Positions 1 through 7,998 are shown, numbered from the stretch's first letter. The stretch: DNA of 64,000 nucleotides from Lewinellaceae bacterium (GCA_016708875.1 JADJFA010000019.1:55305-119304), one strand, 5' to 3'. The notes: generated by a model from the letters alone, not told the origin. Program-made: numbers and translations.

Positions 1-2
1 TT

Positions 3-149
3 GCGGAGTTTACGGGGGCAAAAGATTTTCATTTCACCGGAAAAAGAAAGGTGTTTGCTAGTGGTGTAAGAAATATTCCCGGATTGGAAGCCTGGCATTG
101 GGAAAGTGAGGTGGAGACGATAGGAGAAATTATTAAAGCTGTAGTGTAG
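3..149 (+). CDS. Possible CutC-like copper homeostasis protein, C-terminal end
   Basis: Frame 3 is open from the window edge to a TAG at 147-149 and gives the last 48 residues of a protein whose start lies upstream. The segment has TGAKDFHFTGKR followed by an acidic/aromatic stretch and a short terminal helix (ETIGEIIKAVV). This resembles the end of Bacteroidota CutC proteins, cytosolic TIM-barrel proteins linked to copper tolerance, where a T/S-G-A-x-E/D-F-H segment forms the last strand. The resemblance is from memory and rests on a short stretch. Another small barrel protein is possible. Confidence 0.4.
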   Translation, partial: AEFTGAKDFHFTGKRKVFASGVRNIPGLEAWHWESEVETIGEIIKAVV

Positions 150-157
150 GCTTTTAC

Positions 158-191
158 AGTCCTTAGTTCATCGTTCATCGTTTACAGTTCC
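158..191. repeat. Short word repeat (TTCATCG)
   Basis: Between the first gene end and the next start lies TTCATCGTTCATCG, flanked by two copies of a TTTACAGT-like word. The same TTCATCGTTCATC wording recurs at 20735-20770 upstream of glyS. It is one of many intergenic word-built stretches in this window. Confidence 0.5.
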
Positions 192-195
192 AAAA

Positions 196-1479
196 TTGGA
201 TTCACTTACACAAATCGTTCTAGGCGCCGCATGCGGAGAAGTGGTAGCCGGCAAAAAAATCGGCAACAGGGCAATGCTCTGGGGTGCTGTCGGCGGCACG
301 ATCCCCGACCTTGATGTGTTTGCTTCATTTTTTTGCGATGAGATTGCAAGCACCTCGTTCCATCGCGGTTTTATGCACTCGTTTTTATTTGCTGTACTTG
401 CGCCCTGGGTATTGGCCAAACTAACTCAGTGGTTCTACGCTGAAAACGTTTACAAACGACGAGGCTACAAAGCCGGGGCGATGGCCATTTGGCTCATTTT
501 TTACCTCGGCGCAGCGACGGGGATCAACTTCATTCCCGTTTTGATGGGCGAAGGGCTGAGCTGGTACGCGCTCGTGCCGACACTGGTGCTGGGCGCTTGG
601 TTCGTTTGGAAACTGTGGCGCGATTACTGGCAGCGCGACTTGAAAATGGTGGAAGCCTCTTACGGCACCTGGGTTGCGCTATTCTTTTGGAGCATTTTCA
701 CACACCCTATTTTGGACTGTTTTACGAGTTGGGGAACGCAAGTTTTACAACCCTTTAGTGACTTGCGGGTACAATGGTGTACGGTGTCGGTGGTGGATTC
801 GATTGCAACAGTCCCTTTCTTGATATTGCTAGTGGTGGCTTCCCGCATTTCAAAATCCAATCCAGCACGGGGCTGGTGGAATTGGGCGGGACTAGCGTGG
901 TTTTGTGGTTATTTGCTCGTCTATACCTTGTGGCATAAAAGCGTAGTAAACCACACTTTTGAAGAAACCTTAGCCTCGAAAGGTATTGGTTATCATCGGT
1001 ATTACACCAATCCAAGCCTTTTTAACAACATCGTCTGGAGCGGGGTTGCGGAAGGAGATACCGCGTATTATTTCGGACAATACGGTTTCAATGACTGCAA
1101 ACGCGTATTCGAGCCAATTTCCGTCATACCCAAAAATCACCATCTACTTGACGTGGTACCGCCCGATTCGCGTGCTGGTTATTTCCTTCGTTGGTTTTCA
1201 GATGGGTACTTTAATGTGCTTCCTTACAGAGGTGACACCTTGCAGGTGAACGACCTTCGTTTTGGGCTTTTGGGCGATTCATTGCGGGGTAAAAACTATG
1301 TTTTTCCTTTCCTTGTGTTCAAAAATGAAATGGGAGAATGGGACATTCTTCAAAACAACCGCAATAAGGAAAACATGGAAATGAGTAAAAATGCATTTGG
1401 CGATCTTTGGGAACGGGTCAAGAATGGAAGCAGTGCAGTAGCAGTGGGCAGGGGCAGTAGGCAGGTTGCAAATTCTTAA
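196..1479 (+). CDS. YdjM/YbcI-type membrane-bound metal-dependent hydrolase
   Basis: A 427-residue integral membrane protein starting at TTG 196. The N-terminus MDSLTQIVLGAACGE and the motifs GTIPDLDV (residues 34-41) and HRGFMHS (residues 56-62) are the signature of the YdjM/DUF457 family. In that family the conserved Asp and His residues of the DLD and H-R-G-x-x-H-S motifs are thought to bind metal. A third conserved piece, FWSIFTHPILDCFTSWGT, carries the late H-x-x-L-D motif. Several hydrophobic segments between residues 60 and 250 place it in the inner membrane. The substrate is not known. The last 16 residues are encoded by a GCAGT-type word repeat (1427-1465), so the natural C-terminus may be shorter. 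It precedes cdsA on the same strand, but whether they are co-transcribed cannot be told. Confidence 0.8.
   Translation: MDSLTQIVLGAACGEVVAGKKIGNRAMLWGAVGGTIPDLDVFASFFCDEIASTSFHRGFMHSFLFAVLAPWVLAKLTQWFYAENVYKRRGYKAGAMAIWLIFYLGAATGINFIPVLMGEGLSWYALVPTLVLGAWFVWKLWRDYWQRDLKMVEASYGTWVALFFWSIFTHPILDCFTSWGTQVLQPFSDLRVQWCTVSVVDSIATVPFLILLVVASRISKSNPARGWWNWAGLAWFCGYLLVYTLWHKSVVNHTFEETLASKGIGYHRYYTNPSLFNNIVWSGVAEGDTAYYFGQYGFNDCKRVFEPISVIPKNHHLLDVVPPDSRAGYFLRWFSDGYFNVLPYRGDTLQVNDLRFGLLGDSLRGKNYVFPFLVFKNEMGEWDILQNNRNKENMEMSKNAFGDLWERVKNGSSAVAVGRGSRQVANS
1427..1465. repeat. GCAGT/GGGCAG word repeat inside the hydrolase C-terminus
   Basis: The 3' end of the preceding gene turns into a low-complexity run of GCAGT, GGGCAG and GGCAGG words that encodes SSAVAVGRGSRQVANS before the stop. 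Related GGCAGTAGCAGT wording lies downstream of hscB (29953-30025) and at the end of xseB. This suggests intergenic repeat DNA has been read as coding. Confidence 0.55.
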
Positions 1480-1530
1480 TCTTTATCCGCCATAGCCGCA
1501 GGTGAAGCCGGGAATCACTTCATCACTTTC

Positions 1531-1557
1531 ACCCGCCATAGCTTTAGCGAAGGAGGG
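1531..1557. repeat. CCCGCC-TAGC-GGAGGG palindromic element, copy 1
   Basis: A 27-nt imperfect palindrome containing CCCGCCATAGCTTTAGCGAA and ending in GGAGGG, with a central GCTTTAGC. Near-identical or clearly related copies lie at 12655-12713, 31940-31972, 41154-41180 and 47293-47320. It lies just upstream of the true cdsA start, inside what would otherwise be read as a 25-codon N-terminal extension. Confidence 0.75.
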
Positions 1558-1576
1558 CACCATCACTTCATTAAAA

Positions 1577-2386
1577 ATGCGCCAACGCACCATTACCGCT
1601 TTCTTTTTCGCCGCCGTTATGATGGGGGGGATTTATGGGGGGAGCAATGCTTTCAAGATACTTTTCACGATCATCGTAGTGGGAAGTCTGTGGGAACTGT
1701 TCGCAATGCTATTGTTACAAGACGAACCTCACAAAATTGGCAGGAAAATATGGGGGACTTTGGTGGCAACGTTGCCCTTTTTATTGGTTTTTTGGAGTAA
1801 TTCTTTGAATCGGCCCGGCATGATTTATTTATTGGTCCTGCTTGTTTTTGCCAGCCTTGCCGCTGAACTATTTTTGAGGTCAAAAACCCCCTTCCAAAAC
1901 GTGGCCGTCTATGCTCTTGGCTTTGTTTACGTCTGTTTTCCGTTTATTTTTCTCAACTGGATAGCGTATGCCAGTAGCCCAACGGACTATGCCCCCAACC
2001 GTGTCCTGGGCTTGCTTTTGCTGGTCTGGACGAACGATACGGGTGCATACCTGACAGGAAAGCAGTTTGGAAAGCACAAACTTCTTGAACGCATTTCACC
2101 TAAAAAGACCTGGGAAGGCACCCTTGGAGGAGCGGTGTTTACCGTTCTGATCGCGTGGGGTTTATCATTCTTAATCAAAGACTTTACACTTCCCCAGTGG
2201 CTGGCGCTGAGCCTGGTAGCGGCTATTGGCAGCAATATCGGCGACCTGGTTGAAAGTATGCTCAAGCGCAGCGTAGGCGTGAAAGATTCGGGCAGTTTTA
2301 TGCCTGGCCACGGCGGATTTCTCGATCGCTTTGATGCGTTTATTTTTTGTCTGCCGTTTTTCTGGCTGGTGTTGCAACTGGTTTGA
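1577..2386 (+). CDS. cdsA: Phosphatidate cytidylyltransferase
   Basis: CdsA condenses phosphatidic acid with CTP to give CDP-diacylglycerol, the precursor of all phospholipid head groups, in the inner membrane. The protein is about 269 residues with some seven or eight hydrophobic segments. Near the C-terminus is the family signature: SPKKTWEG, then IGDLVESMLKRSVGVKDSG, then MPGHGGFLDRFDAF, which holds the metal-binding aspartates. I take ATG 1577 as the start, because the in-frame upstream start at 1502 would translate a dispersed palindromic repeat. The gene ends opposite the rhodanese gene, with a perfect 48-bp inverted repeat between the two convergent genes. Confidence 0.92.
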   Translation: MRQRTITAFFFAAVMMGGIYGGSNAFKILFTIIVVGSLWELFAMLLLQDEPHKIGRKIWGTLVATLPFLLVFWSNSLNRPGMIYLLVLLVFASLAAELFLRSKTPFQNVAVYALGFVYVCFPFIFLNWIAYASSPTDYAPNRVLGLLLLVWTNDTGAYLTGKQFGKHKLLERISPKKTWEGTLGGAVFTVLIAWGLSFLIKDFTLPQWLALSLVAAIGSNIGDLVESMLKRSVGVKDSGSFMPGHGGFLDRFDAFIFCLPFFWLVLQLV

Positions 2387-2394
2387 TTGGTATG

Positions 2395-2501
2395 ATTGGT
2401 GCGATTGATTCGATTGATTCGATTATTATGATCCGAAGAAAGCATGGATTTTCCTTTCTTCGGATCATAATAATCGAATCAATCGAATCAATCGCACCAA
2501 T
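2395..2501. terminator. Perfect 48-bp inverted repeat between convergent genes
   Basis: Left arm 2395-2442 and right arm 2454-2501 are exact reverse complements, with an 11-nt loop at 2443-2453. The arms are built from repeated CGATTGATT words plus a unique tip (GATCCGAAGAAAG). Its place between cdsA (+) and the rhodanese gene (-) suits a bidirectional transcription terminator. The arm length and word structure go far beyond a usual intrinsic terminator, and no strong U-run is needed for the pairing. Confidence 0.8.
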
Positions 2502-2505
2502 CGAA

Positions 2506-2892
2506 TCAATATCCCATCGCCTTCCCTGCACTTTTCCAGGCAGTTATTCCTCCCTTCAAGTCATAGACTTTGGTGAATCCCAATGAAGAAAATTGGCTGG
2601 CGGCTTTAGCACTTCTGCCCCCCACCGCACAATACACCATGACCGGACGATTTTTATCCAACTGATTGATTTTCTTGGCAAAATCAGCCTCCTGAATATT
2701 CAAATTTTGGGCTCCAGCAATGTAGCCGCTTTGAAGTTCGCCAGGTGTACGCACGTCAACGAGTTGGACCGTAGAGTCGCTTTTCAGCATGGCTTCAAAG
2801 GCATCAGGAGTGAGTTTATTTTGGCTGTAACCAGTGCTTGGGGAACAGGAAAGCCCCGAAATTATGAGCAATAAAAGTAATGTCCGCAGCAT
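2506..2892 (-). CDS. Exported rhodanese-like protein
   Basis: A 128-residue protein with a hydrophobic N-terminal signal (MLRTLLLLLIISGLSC). The Cys at residue 16 could be lipidated, although the lipobox is poor. It is followed by one rhodanese domain. Visible rhodanese landmarks are VDVRTPGE, GYIAGAQNLNI and the active-site loop CAVGGRS, whose first residue is the sulfur-carrying cysteine. The C-terminus has VYDLKGGITAW, the usual end of a single-domain rhodanese. In Bacteroidota such exported rhodaneses act in the periplasm, and the sulfur donor or acceptor cannot be inferred here. The frame is intact. It faces cdsA across a long inverted repeat and follows pnuC on the same strand, 51 bases away. 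Confidence 0.85.
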   Translation of the reverse strand: MLRTLLLLLIISGLSCSPSTGYSQNKLTPDAFEAMLKSDSTVQLVDVRTPGELQSGYIAGAQNLNIQEADFAKKINQLDKNRPVMVYCAVGGRSAKAASQFSSLGFTKVYDLKGGITAWKSAGKAMGY

Positions 2893-2943
2893 ATTTTATA
2901 TGATTAATTGAATTGATTCATTACTTTTTAACTTCTTAATCCT

Positions 2944-3525
2944 TCACCGCCATTCCAAATACCCCAACACAGACAGCACCAGAAAAACAAGGTATTGAAA
3001 ACTGGTGAACACATATCCTTTGACAAAGTAAAGCGGGATGGAAGCAATATTAGTAACACCCCACCAAATCCAGTTTTCGAGTTTCTTTCGCGCCATCAGC
3101 CACATCGCCGTGTAAGCTGCCGCCGATGCAAAACCGTCTGCCAGAGGAACCGTGCTGTTGGTAAAGTTTTTCAACACGAAAAAGAGGACAGCCCAACACA
3201 AAAAGAAGAAAATCAAGGAGTTGCGCCATTCAATTGGGGTAGATTGGCTGATATGCAAGACGGGTTGGCCCTCGTTTTTTTTCGACCACAAGACCCAGCC
3301 AATCACACTCATTACAGTATAGTAAAAATTCACGCCCGCTTCTGCGTAAAGACCACCAACAATGCACAGGTAAATGTAAATTGTGGTATTGATGATGCCC
3401 GTGGGATACACCCAGATATTTTCCATGCGCGAAAGCATCACACTGGCAATGCCGAACACCACAGCCAAAAACTCCAGCCAACCCGTGGCAAAAAGACCGT
3501 CCAGAAACTGTTGCCAAATATTCAT
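2944..3525 (-). CDS. pnuC: Nicotinamide mononucleotide/riboside transporter PnuC
   Basis: A 193-residue, seven-helix-type inner membrane protein of the PnuC family, which takes up nicotinamide riboside (or related vitamins) for NAD synthesis. Recognisable features are the N-terminal WLEFLAVVFGIASVMLSRME, the GIINTTIYIYLCIVGGLYAE segment, FYYTVMSVIGWVLW with the conserved W-x-x-W pair, and the C-terminal NWIWWGVTNIASIPLYFVKG. The length is normal for the family. I see no adjacent NadR-type kinase and no vitamin riboswitch upstream. The leader region instead holds an ACATAG-word inverted repeat. Thiamine transport (PnuT-like) remains an alternative, because the substrate cannot be read from the sequence. 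Confidence 0.88.
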   Translation of the reverse strand: MNIWQQFLDGLFATGWLEFLAVVFGIASVMLSRMENIWVYPTGIINTTIYIYLCIVGGLYAEAGVNFYYTVMSVIGWVLWSKKNEGQPVLHISQSTPIEWRNSLIFFFLCWAVLFFVLKNFTNSTVPLADGFASAAAYTAMWLMARKKLENWIWWGVTNIASIPLYFVKGYVFTSFQYLVFLVLSVLGYLEWR

Positions 3526-3579
3526 GAGAACTTACAACTTTTGTGCTTGAATTATTAACCACCTAGCGCATATGGAACC

Positions 3580-3660
3580 AACCACATAGTCCACATAGCA
3601 CACATAGTTTAGAAAGACAGCAGGTTTAAAAACTATGTGTGCTATGTGAACTATGTGGTT
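3580..3660. repeat. ACATAG-word inverted repeat between divergent genes
   Basis: Arms 3580-3610 and 3630-3660 are reverse complements with one mismatch in 31 bp. They consist of three CACATAG/CTATGTG words each. An extra CTATGTGGTTAAT copy follows at 3670-3684. It lies between divergently transcribed pnuC and the FAD oxidoreductase gene, so it is not in a classical terminator position. Confidence 0.75.
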
Positions 3661-3711
3661 AATTAGAATGCTATGTGGTTAATAAGAAAATACTAAACGT
3701 TACGAACGGAG

Positions 3712-4845
3712 ATGCGGGTTGACCATTTTGATTTTGTTGTAGTTGGCGGGGGCATCTTCGGGTGCTACGCTGCTTTGTACCTCGCAGGAGGCGGGGCAAA
3801 AGTGGCGATTTTAGAGAAAGAAGACCGACTTTTTCAAAAGGCGTCGCTCGTGAACCAGGCCCGGCTGCACAGTGGTTACCACTATCCGCGCAGCATTGCC
3901 ACGGCGGCCATGAGCGACGAGCACAAAGCCCGATTCACCGAAGAGCATCGCCCATTCGTCAATCAAACTTTTGAAAAGTTTTACTCCATTGATCGCTACG
4001 GTTCTTTTACCGATGGGCCCCAATTTGAGCGTTTTTGCGAGTTTCTCAATATTCCTTGCGAGCGCGTGACCGAGCACAACTTATTCAATTTCGAGCGTTT
4101 GGAAGCCTTGTACCGCACAGAGGAGCACTCTTTCGACCCAGTTTTGCTCGGCAATTATTACCGGGATAAAGTGGAAAACAACGCTGGCATCACTGTTTTC
4201 AAAAAAGCGCAAATCCAACGCTCAGAAACCATAGGCAACGAATGGTCGATTGACCTGAAACTTGAAACTTTCAACCTGAAACTTTCAACTCCAACTGTCA
4301 TAAACGCCACCTATTCCGCCACAAACGCCATAAATCAGATTTTTGGCGTGAACGAGCTGGCCCTTACCCACGAGATTTCAGAAATAGCATTTGTCCATTC
4401 GCCGCAGTTTGGGCAACGTGGCCTAACAGTGATGGATGGCCCATTTGGCTCCATTATGCCCTATGGTTTGAGCGGTCTTTTATCACTTTCTTCGGTGGCC
4501 TATACCCACCATAAAATTTCCTTCGACGCGCTGCCTCGTTTTGATTGTCAAATGCCGGAAATAGACCCGGCTTGTCGCCCGGAGGCACCGGGTATTTGCA
4601 CCGAATGCCCTCGACGACCTGTCTCTAACGCCACCAAAATGCTTGCTCAAATGCAGCAGTATTTCGCTGAGCATGTGCAGTTTACACAAATGTTTTCTTA
4701 CTACACCATCAAGTCGAAGCTCAAAGCCAGCCATATTGATGACGGGCGGCCTACGGAAATTTTGCTTTTGCGCGATAACCCAAAGTTCTATTGTCTTTTT
4801 GCGGGGAAAATCAATTCGATTTATGAGGTGGAGAAGATTGTTTGA
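3712..4845 (+). CDS. FAD-dependent amino-acid-oxidase-type oxidoreductase
   Basis: A 377-residue protein of the DAO/glycine oxidase fold. The N-terminal dinucleotide-binding motif is VVVGGGIFGCYAALYLA (residues 9-25), followed by the acidic end of the second strand (ILEKED). ARLHSGYHYPRS is typical of a subfamily annotated only as FAD-dependent oxidoreductase. The C-terminal half carries the substrate domain and ends FYCLFAGKINSIYEVEKIV. The substrate is unknown. A word repeat (4254-4292) is translated in frame as LKLETFNLKLS around residues 182-193, in a place where the flanking text reads as a continuous protein without it. The next gene, an M14 peptidase, starts 67 bases downstream on the same strand. 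Confidence 0.78.
   Translation: MRVDHFDFVVVGGGIFGCYAALYLAGGGAKVAILEKEDRLFQKASLVNQARLHSGYHYPRSIATAAMSDEHKARFTEEHRPFVNQTFEKFYSIDRYGSFTDGPQFERFCEFLNIPCERVTEHNLFNFERLEALYRTEEHSFDPVLLGNYYRDKVENNAGITVFKKAQIQRSETIGNEWSIDLKLETFNLKLSTPTVINATYSATNAINQIFGVNELALTHEISEIAFVHSPQFGQRGLTVMDGPFGSIMPYGLSGLLSLSSVAYTHHKISFDALPRFDCQMPEIDPACRPEAPGICTECPRRPVSNATKMLAQMQQYFAEHVQFTQMFSYYTIKSKLKASHIDDGRPTEILLLRDNPKFYCLFAGKINSIYEVEKIV
4254..4292. repeat. CTGAAACTTTCAA word repeat translated in frame
   Basis: Words of the form CCTGAAACTT and GAAACTTTCAAC alternate over 39 nt, giving internal palindromes such as TTGAAACTTTCAA. The stretch looks like the intergenic word elements elsewhere in the window but lies inside an intact reading frame (13 codons). 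Confidence 0.6.
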
Positions 4846-4912
4846 ATTCCCCCATTTTTCTATTCCAATTATTCTTAGGATGTTTGCCACCTATAAAACG
4901 TATCCTCCCGGA

Positions 4913-7411
4913 ATGAAGCTCCCCCATTTATTTGCCCTCCTCATATGCCTGCAAGCGGCGCAAGTCGTTTTTGCTCAAAAATCACCCAATGAATTCCTGC
5001 CTCACAAACTGGGCGAGCAGTTCACCCCGCACTATTTGCTGAACGCTTATTTCGAGCAACTTGTGGCTGCTGCACCAGCCACCATGCGATTGGAAAAATA
5101 CGGCCTTTCCAACGAGTCCCGGCCTTTGCAAATCGCCATTTTCTCCTCTGCCGAAAACATGGCGCGGCTCGAACAAATCCGAATAAACAACCTCCGCCTC
5201 GCCGGAATGGCAGATGGGCAGCCCGATATGAGCAACCCCATCGCCATCGTTTGGATCAGCATGAGCGTGCATGGAAACGAAGCAGCCGGCTCTGAATGTA
5301 GCCTGGAATTGGCCTATCGACTTGCCACTCAAACCGACGAAAAAATAAAAGAATGGCTGAAAAACACAGTTGTCATTCTAGACCCAGCCCTCAATCCGGA
5401 TGGCTATGATCGCTATACGCACTGGCATAGAATGGCGGCCAACCTCATTAAAAATACCGACCCTGATGCCCGCGAACATCTTGAACCCTGGCCCGGCGGC
5501 CGGGTGAACCACTATTATTTTGACCTTAACCGCGATTGGGCCTGGGCAACACAAGCGGAAACCAAACAAAGGCTCGTGATCTACCATCGCTGGCTGCCGC
5601 ATGTGCATCCTGACATACATGAGCAAGGGATAAACGAGCCATACTATTTCGCCCCGGCTGCCGAACCGATGCACGAACTCATCACCCAGTGGCAGCGTGA
5701 TTTTCAAGGGGAAATTGGAGAAAACAACGCCCGCCATTTTGACAACAATGGCTGGCATTATTTTACCAGAGAGGTTTTTGACCTTTTTTACCCTTCGTAT
5801 GGCGACACATACCCAACTTTTAACGGCGCCATTGGGATGACTTATGAGCAAGGAGGAGGGCCTCGAGGAGGACGTGCCATCGAGACGGATAATGGCGATA
5901 CGCTCACCCTTCACGACCGCATAGAGCACCATCTCACTACCTCACTTTCTACCATTGAGGTATGCAGCAAAAGTGCACAGCCACTGGTTGAGAATTTCCG
6001 GGAATACTTTCGCAAGACTTCCTCTCAACCACAAGGACAGTACAAAGCATTTGTCATTCGCGAGCAGAATGACCCAAACAAGCTACAAGCACTTTGCGAA
6101 CTGCTCGACCAGCACCATATTAGGTATGGCCGAGTAGGTGCAGGGCTTAGCGGGTTGAAGGCTTTTGACTATGCAAGTGGCAAGGAAATCAGTGCGTCCA
6201 TCAATCCCAACGATTTGGTTATCAGTGCGTATCAACCACATTCGGTAATGGTGCAAACTTTGTTTGAGCCAGAAGCGAAATTGGCCGATTCTATGACCTA
6301 TGATATTACAGCATGGTCGCTGATTTTTGCGCACGGCCTGGAGGCTTATGCACTGAAGGAACGCTTGGAACCCAAAAAACCTTATGAGCCTTATCGCCCA
6401 CAAAAGGATCTGGCTACGGCATCGCCTTACGCATGGTGTGTTCACCGCAATTCTCTGGCGGAGGCAAAGTTCGTGGGGGAGCTGATGCAAAAAGGGGTTC
6501 GTGTGCGTACAGCCACGGAGCCATTCAACCTTGCTGATCAACAATACGATGCCGGAGCGATAGTAATCTCAAAAGCCGACAACCGAAGCTTGCTGGCCGA
6601 ACTCGATGGCATAGTGACCAAAGCAGCCGAATCGGCGAAAGTGCGGCTTTATCCAGTGTTCACAGGCTCTGCTAAGTCGGGCAAAGACCTTGGCTCAGAC
6701 GTTTTTAGTTTACTGAAACACCCCAAAATCGCAATGGTATATGGCGACGATGTGAACGAAAACTCGTTTGGCCATACCTGGTTTTTCTTTGAGCGTGAAC
6801 TGGGTTATCCAGTCACGCCCATTCCACTCGAAATGTTGCGGAAAATAGATTTGAGCAAATACACTACCCTGATTTTTCCAAATGGCAAGTACAGTCTGGA
6901 CGATAAAACGCTGGAGATCATTACCAAATGGACCGAAAAAGGTGGACGACTCATAGCGTTTGAGGGTGGTGTTAAGGCTTTTGCTGACCAGGATGGCTTT
7001 GATTTGAAAACGAAGGAGACTCCCAAAAGAGATTCATCCTTTCACCGAAAACCTTTTATGACCCGTCAGCGCGATGGTCTTAGCGACGGGCTGCCTGGGG
7101 CAATCGTGCGTGCTACAGTAGACAATTCTCATCCGCTCACATTTGGGTTCCCCAATTACTACCACTCACTCAAGACACTTTCGGATGCATTCGAAATGCC
7201 CGAAAGTGCAGATGTTCCGATTTATTTAGAGGAAAATTACAAGACTTACGGCTTCATAGGGAGTCGCGTAAAACCCCAGTTGAAAAAAACACCCATTGCC
7301 ATTGTTCAAAGAATGGACGAAGGCGAAGCCGTATTTTTTGTGGACAATCCGCTTTTTCGAAGTTTTTGGCAGCAGGGGAAAGTACTTTTTGCGAATGCAT
7401 TGTTTTTTTAA
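4913..7411 (+). CDS. Exported M14-family zinc carboxypeptidase with C-terminal GATase-like domain
   Basis: About 832 residues. I chose ATG 4913 because it opens a clean signal peptide (MKLPHLFALLICLQAAQVVFAQ); the longer upstream frame overlaps the preceding gene. The M14 zinc site is visible as HGNEAAGS (H-x-x-E) near residue 120 and HPDIHEQ about 110 residues later. The likely catalytic Glu is in GMTYEQGG. The last 250 residues contain KIAMVYGDDVNENSFG, then TLIFPNGKYSLDD and KGGRLIAFEGG, a pattern of ThuA/class I glutamine-amidotransferase-like domains often attached to large exported M14 enzymes in Bacteroidota. It probably acts on peptides in the periplasm or outside the cell. The substrate is unknown. 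The GNAT gene overlaps its 3' end by 17 bases, implying co-expression. Confidence 0.85.
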   Translation: MKLPHLFALLICLQAAQVVFAQKSPNEFLPHKLGEQFTPHYLLNAYFEQLVAAAPATMRLEKYGLSNESRPLQIAIFSSAENMARLEQIRINNLRLAGMADGQPDMSNPIAIVWISMSVHGNEAAGSECSLELAYRLATQTDEKIKEWLKNTVVILDPALNPDGYDRYTHWHRMAANLIKNTDPDAREHLEPWPGGRVNHYYFDLNRDWAWATQAETKQRLVIYHRWLPHVHPDIHEQGINEPYYFAPAAEPMHELITQWQRDFQGEIGENNARHFDNNGWHYFTREVFDLFYPSYGDTYPTFNGAIGMTYEQGGGPRGGRAIETDNGDTLTLHDRIEHHLTTSLSTIEVCSKSAQPLVENFREYFRKTSSQPQGQYKAFVIREQNDPNKLQALCELLDQHHIRYGRVGAGLSGLKAFDYASGKEISASINPNDLVISAYQPHSVMVQTLFEPEAKLADSMTYDITAWSLIFAHGLEAYALKERLEPKKPYEPYRPQKDLATASPYAWCVHRNSLAEAKFVGELMQKGVRVRTATEPFNLADQQYDAGAIVISKADNRSLLAELDGIVTKAAESAKVRLYPVFTGSAKSGKDLGSDVFSLLKHPKIAMVYGDDVNENSFGHTWFFFERELGYPVTPIPLEMLRKIDLSKYTTLIFPNGKYSLDDKTLEIITKWTEKGGRLIAFEGGVKAFADQDGFDLKTKETPKRDSSFHRKPFMTRQRDGLSDGLPGAIVRATVDNSHPLTFGFPNYYHSLKTLSDAFEMPESADVPIYLEENYKTYGFIGSRVKPQLKKTPIAIVQRMDEGEAVFFVDNPLFRSFWQQGKVLFANALFF

Positions 7412-7937
7412 GATTTTGTATTCCTACCAACAACTTTTCCTGCCAGACCTCGCCCTAACCCAAAAATTAGGCCGCGAAACCTACGAACCATACTATCCAC
7501 ATATCTGGAAACCAGGCGGACTGGATTGGTATATGGAACGTTGTTTTGGCACAGAAATCCTTACTAATGAACTTGTTGACCCCAACATTGAGTTTTGGCT
7601 GGCGAAAGACGAAGCAGGACAAATGGTTGGTTTCCTGAAGTTTATCTTGGAAAAGCCTGTTCCTGACCACCCAATCAAAAATGCCCTTTACCTCGAAAAG
7701 ATATATTTAATGCCTGCTTTTTTTGGGAAGGGTGCAGGGCAACATTTAATCGCGTTCTGCAAACAACGCGCTGCCCAACTTGGCCGAGCGGCCGTTTGGC
7801 TGATGGTGATGAAAAACGGCCCTGTGTGGGCCTACGAAAAAGCAGGCTTTCAGACGCTTGGGGAAGTGAACTGGGATTTTGAGTTCCTAAAGGAGGAAGA
7901 ACGCGGCGGCTGGGTGATGATTTGTCCCTTGGGATAA
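7395..7937 (+). CDS. GNAT-family N-acetyltransferase
   Basis: About 180 residues from ATG 7395. The frame is open further upstream but there runs inside the peptidase gene. GNAT landmarks are WLAKDEAGQMVGFLKF (strand 4), LYLEKIYLMPAFFGKGAGQH (acetyl-CoA pyrophosphate-binding loop, a variant of Q/R-x-x-G-x-G/A) and WLMVMKNGPVWAYEKAGFQ (strand 6 and the helix before the final strand). Such enzymes move an acetyl group from acetyl-CoA to an amine. The target cannot be deduced. It overlaps the end of the M14 peptidase gene by 17 nt, and a GC-rich hairpin follows directly. Confidence 0.85.
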   Translation: MHCFFKILYSYQQLFLPDLALTQKLGRETYEPYYPHIWKPGGLDWYMERCFGTEILTNELVDPNIEFWLAKDEAGQMVGFLKFILEKPVPDHPIKNALYLEKIYLMPAFFGKGAGQHLIAFCKQRAAQLGRAAVWLMVMKNGPVWAYEKAGFQTLGEVNWDFEFLKEEERGGWVMICPLG

Positions 7938-7942
7938 AAAAA

Positions 7943-7972
7943 ACGCCCTGCGGTTGTTATACCGTAGGGCGT
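7943..7972. terminator. Bidirectional intrinsic terminator
   Basis: Stem ACGCCCTGCGGT (7943-7954) pairs with ACCGTAGGGCGT (7961-7972) with one wobble. An A8 run precedes it on the + strand, giving a U-run for transcripts coming from rpoZ on the - strand. It separates the convergent GNAT and rpoZ genes. Confidence 0.8.
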
Positions 7973-7998
7973 GTCGCATGGTTACGCTGAAAGGAGAT

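Noticed and set aside
2995..3558. A 187-codon open frame on the + strand over pnuC
   Set aside because: It is antisense to a clear PnuC gene, and its product is compositionally odd with no family features.
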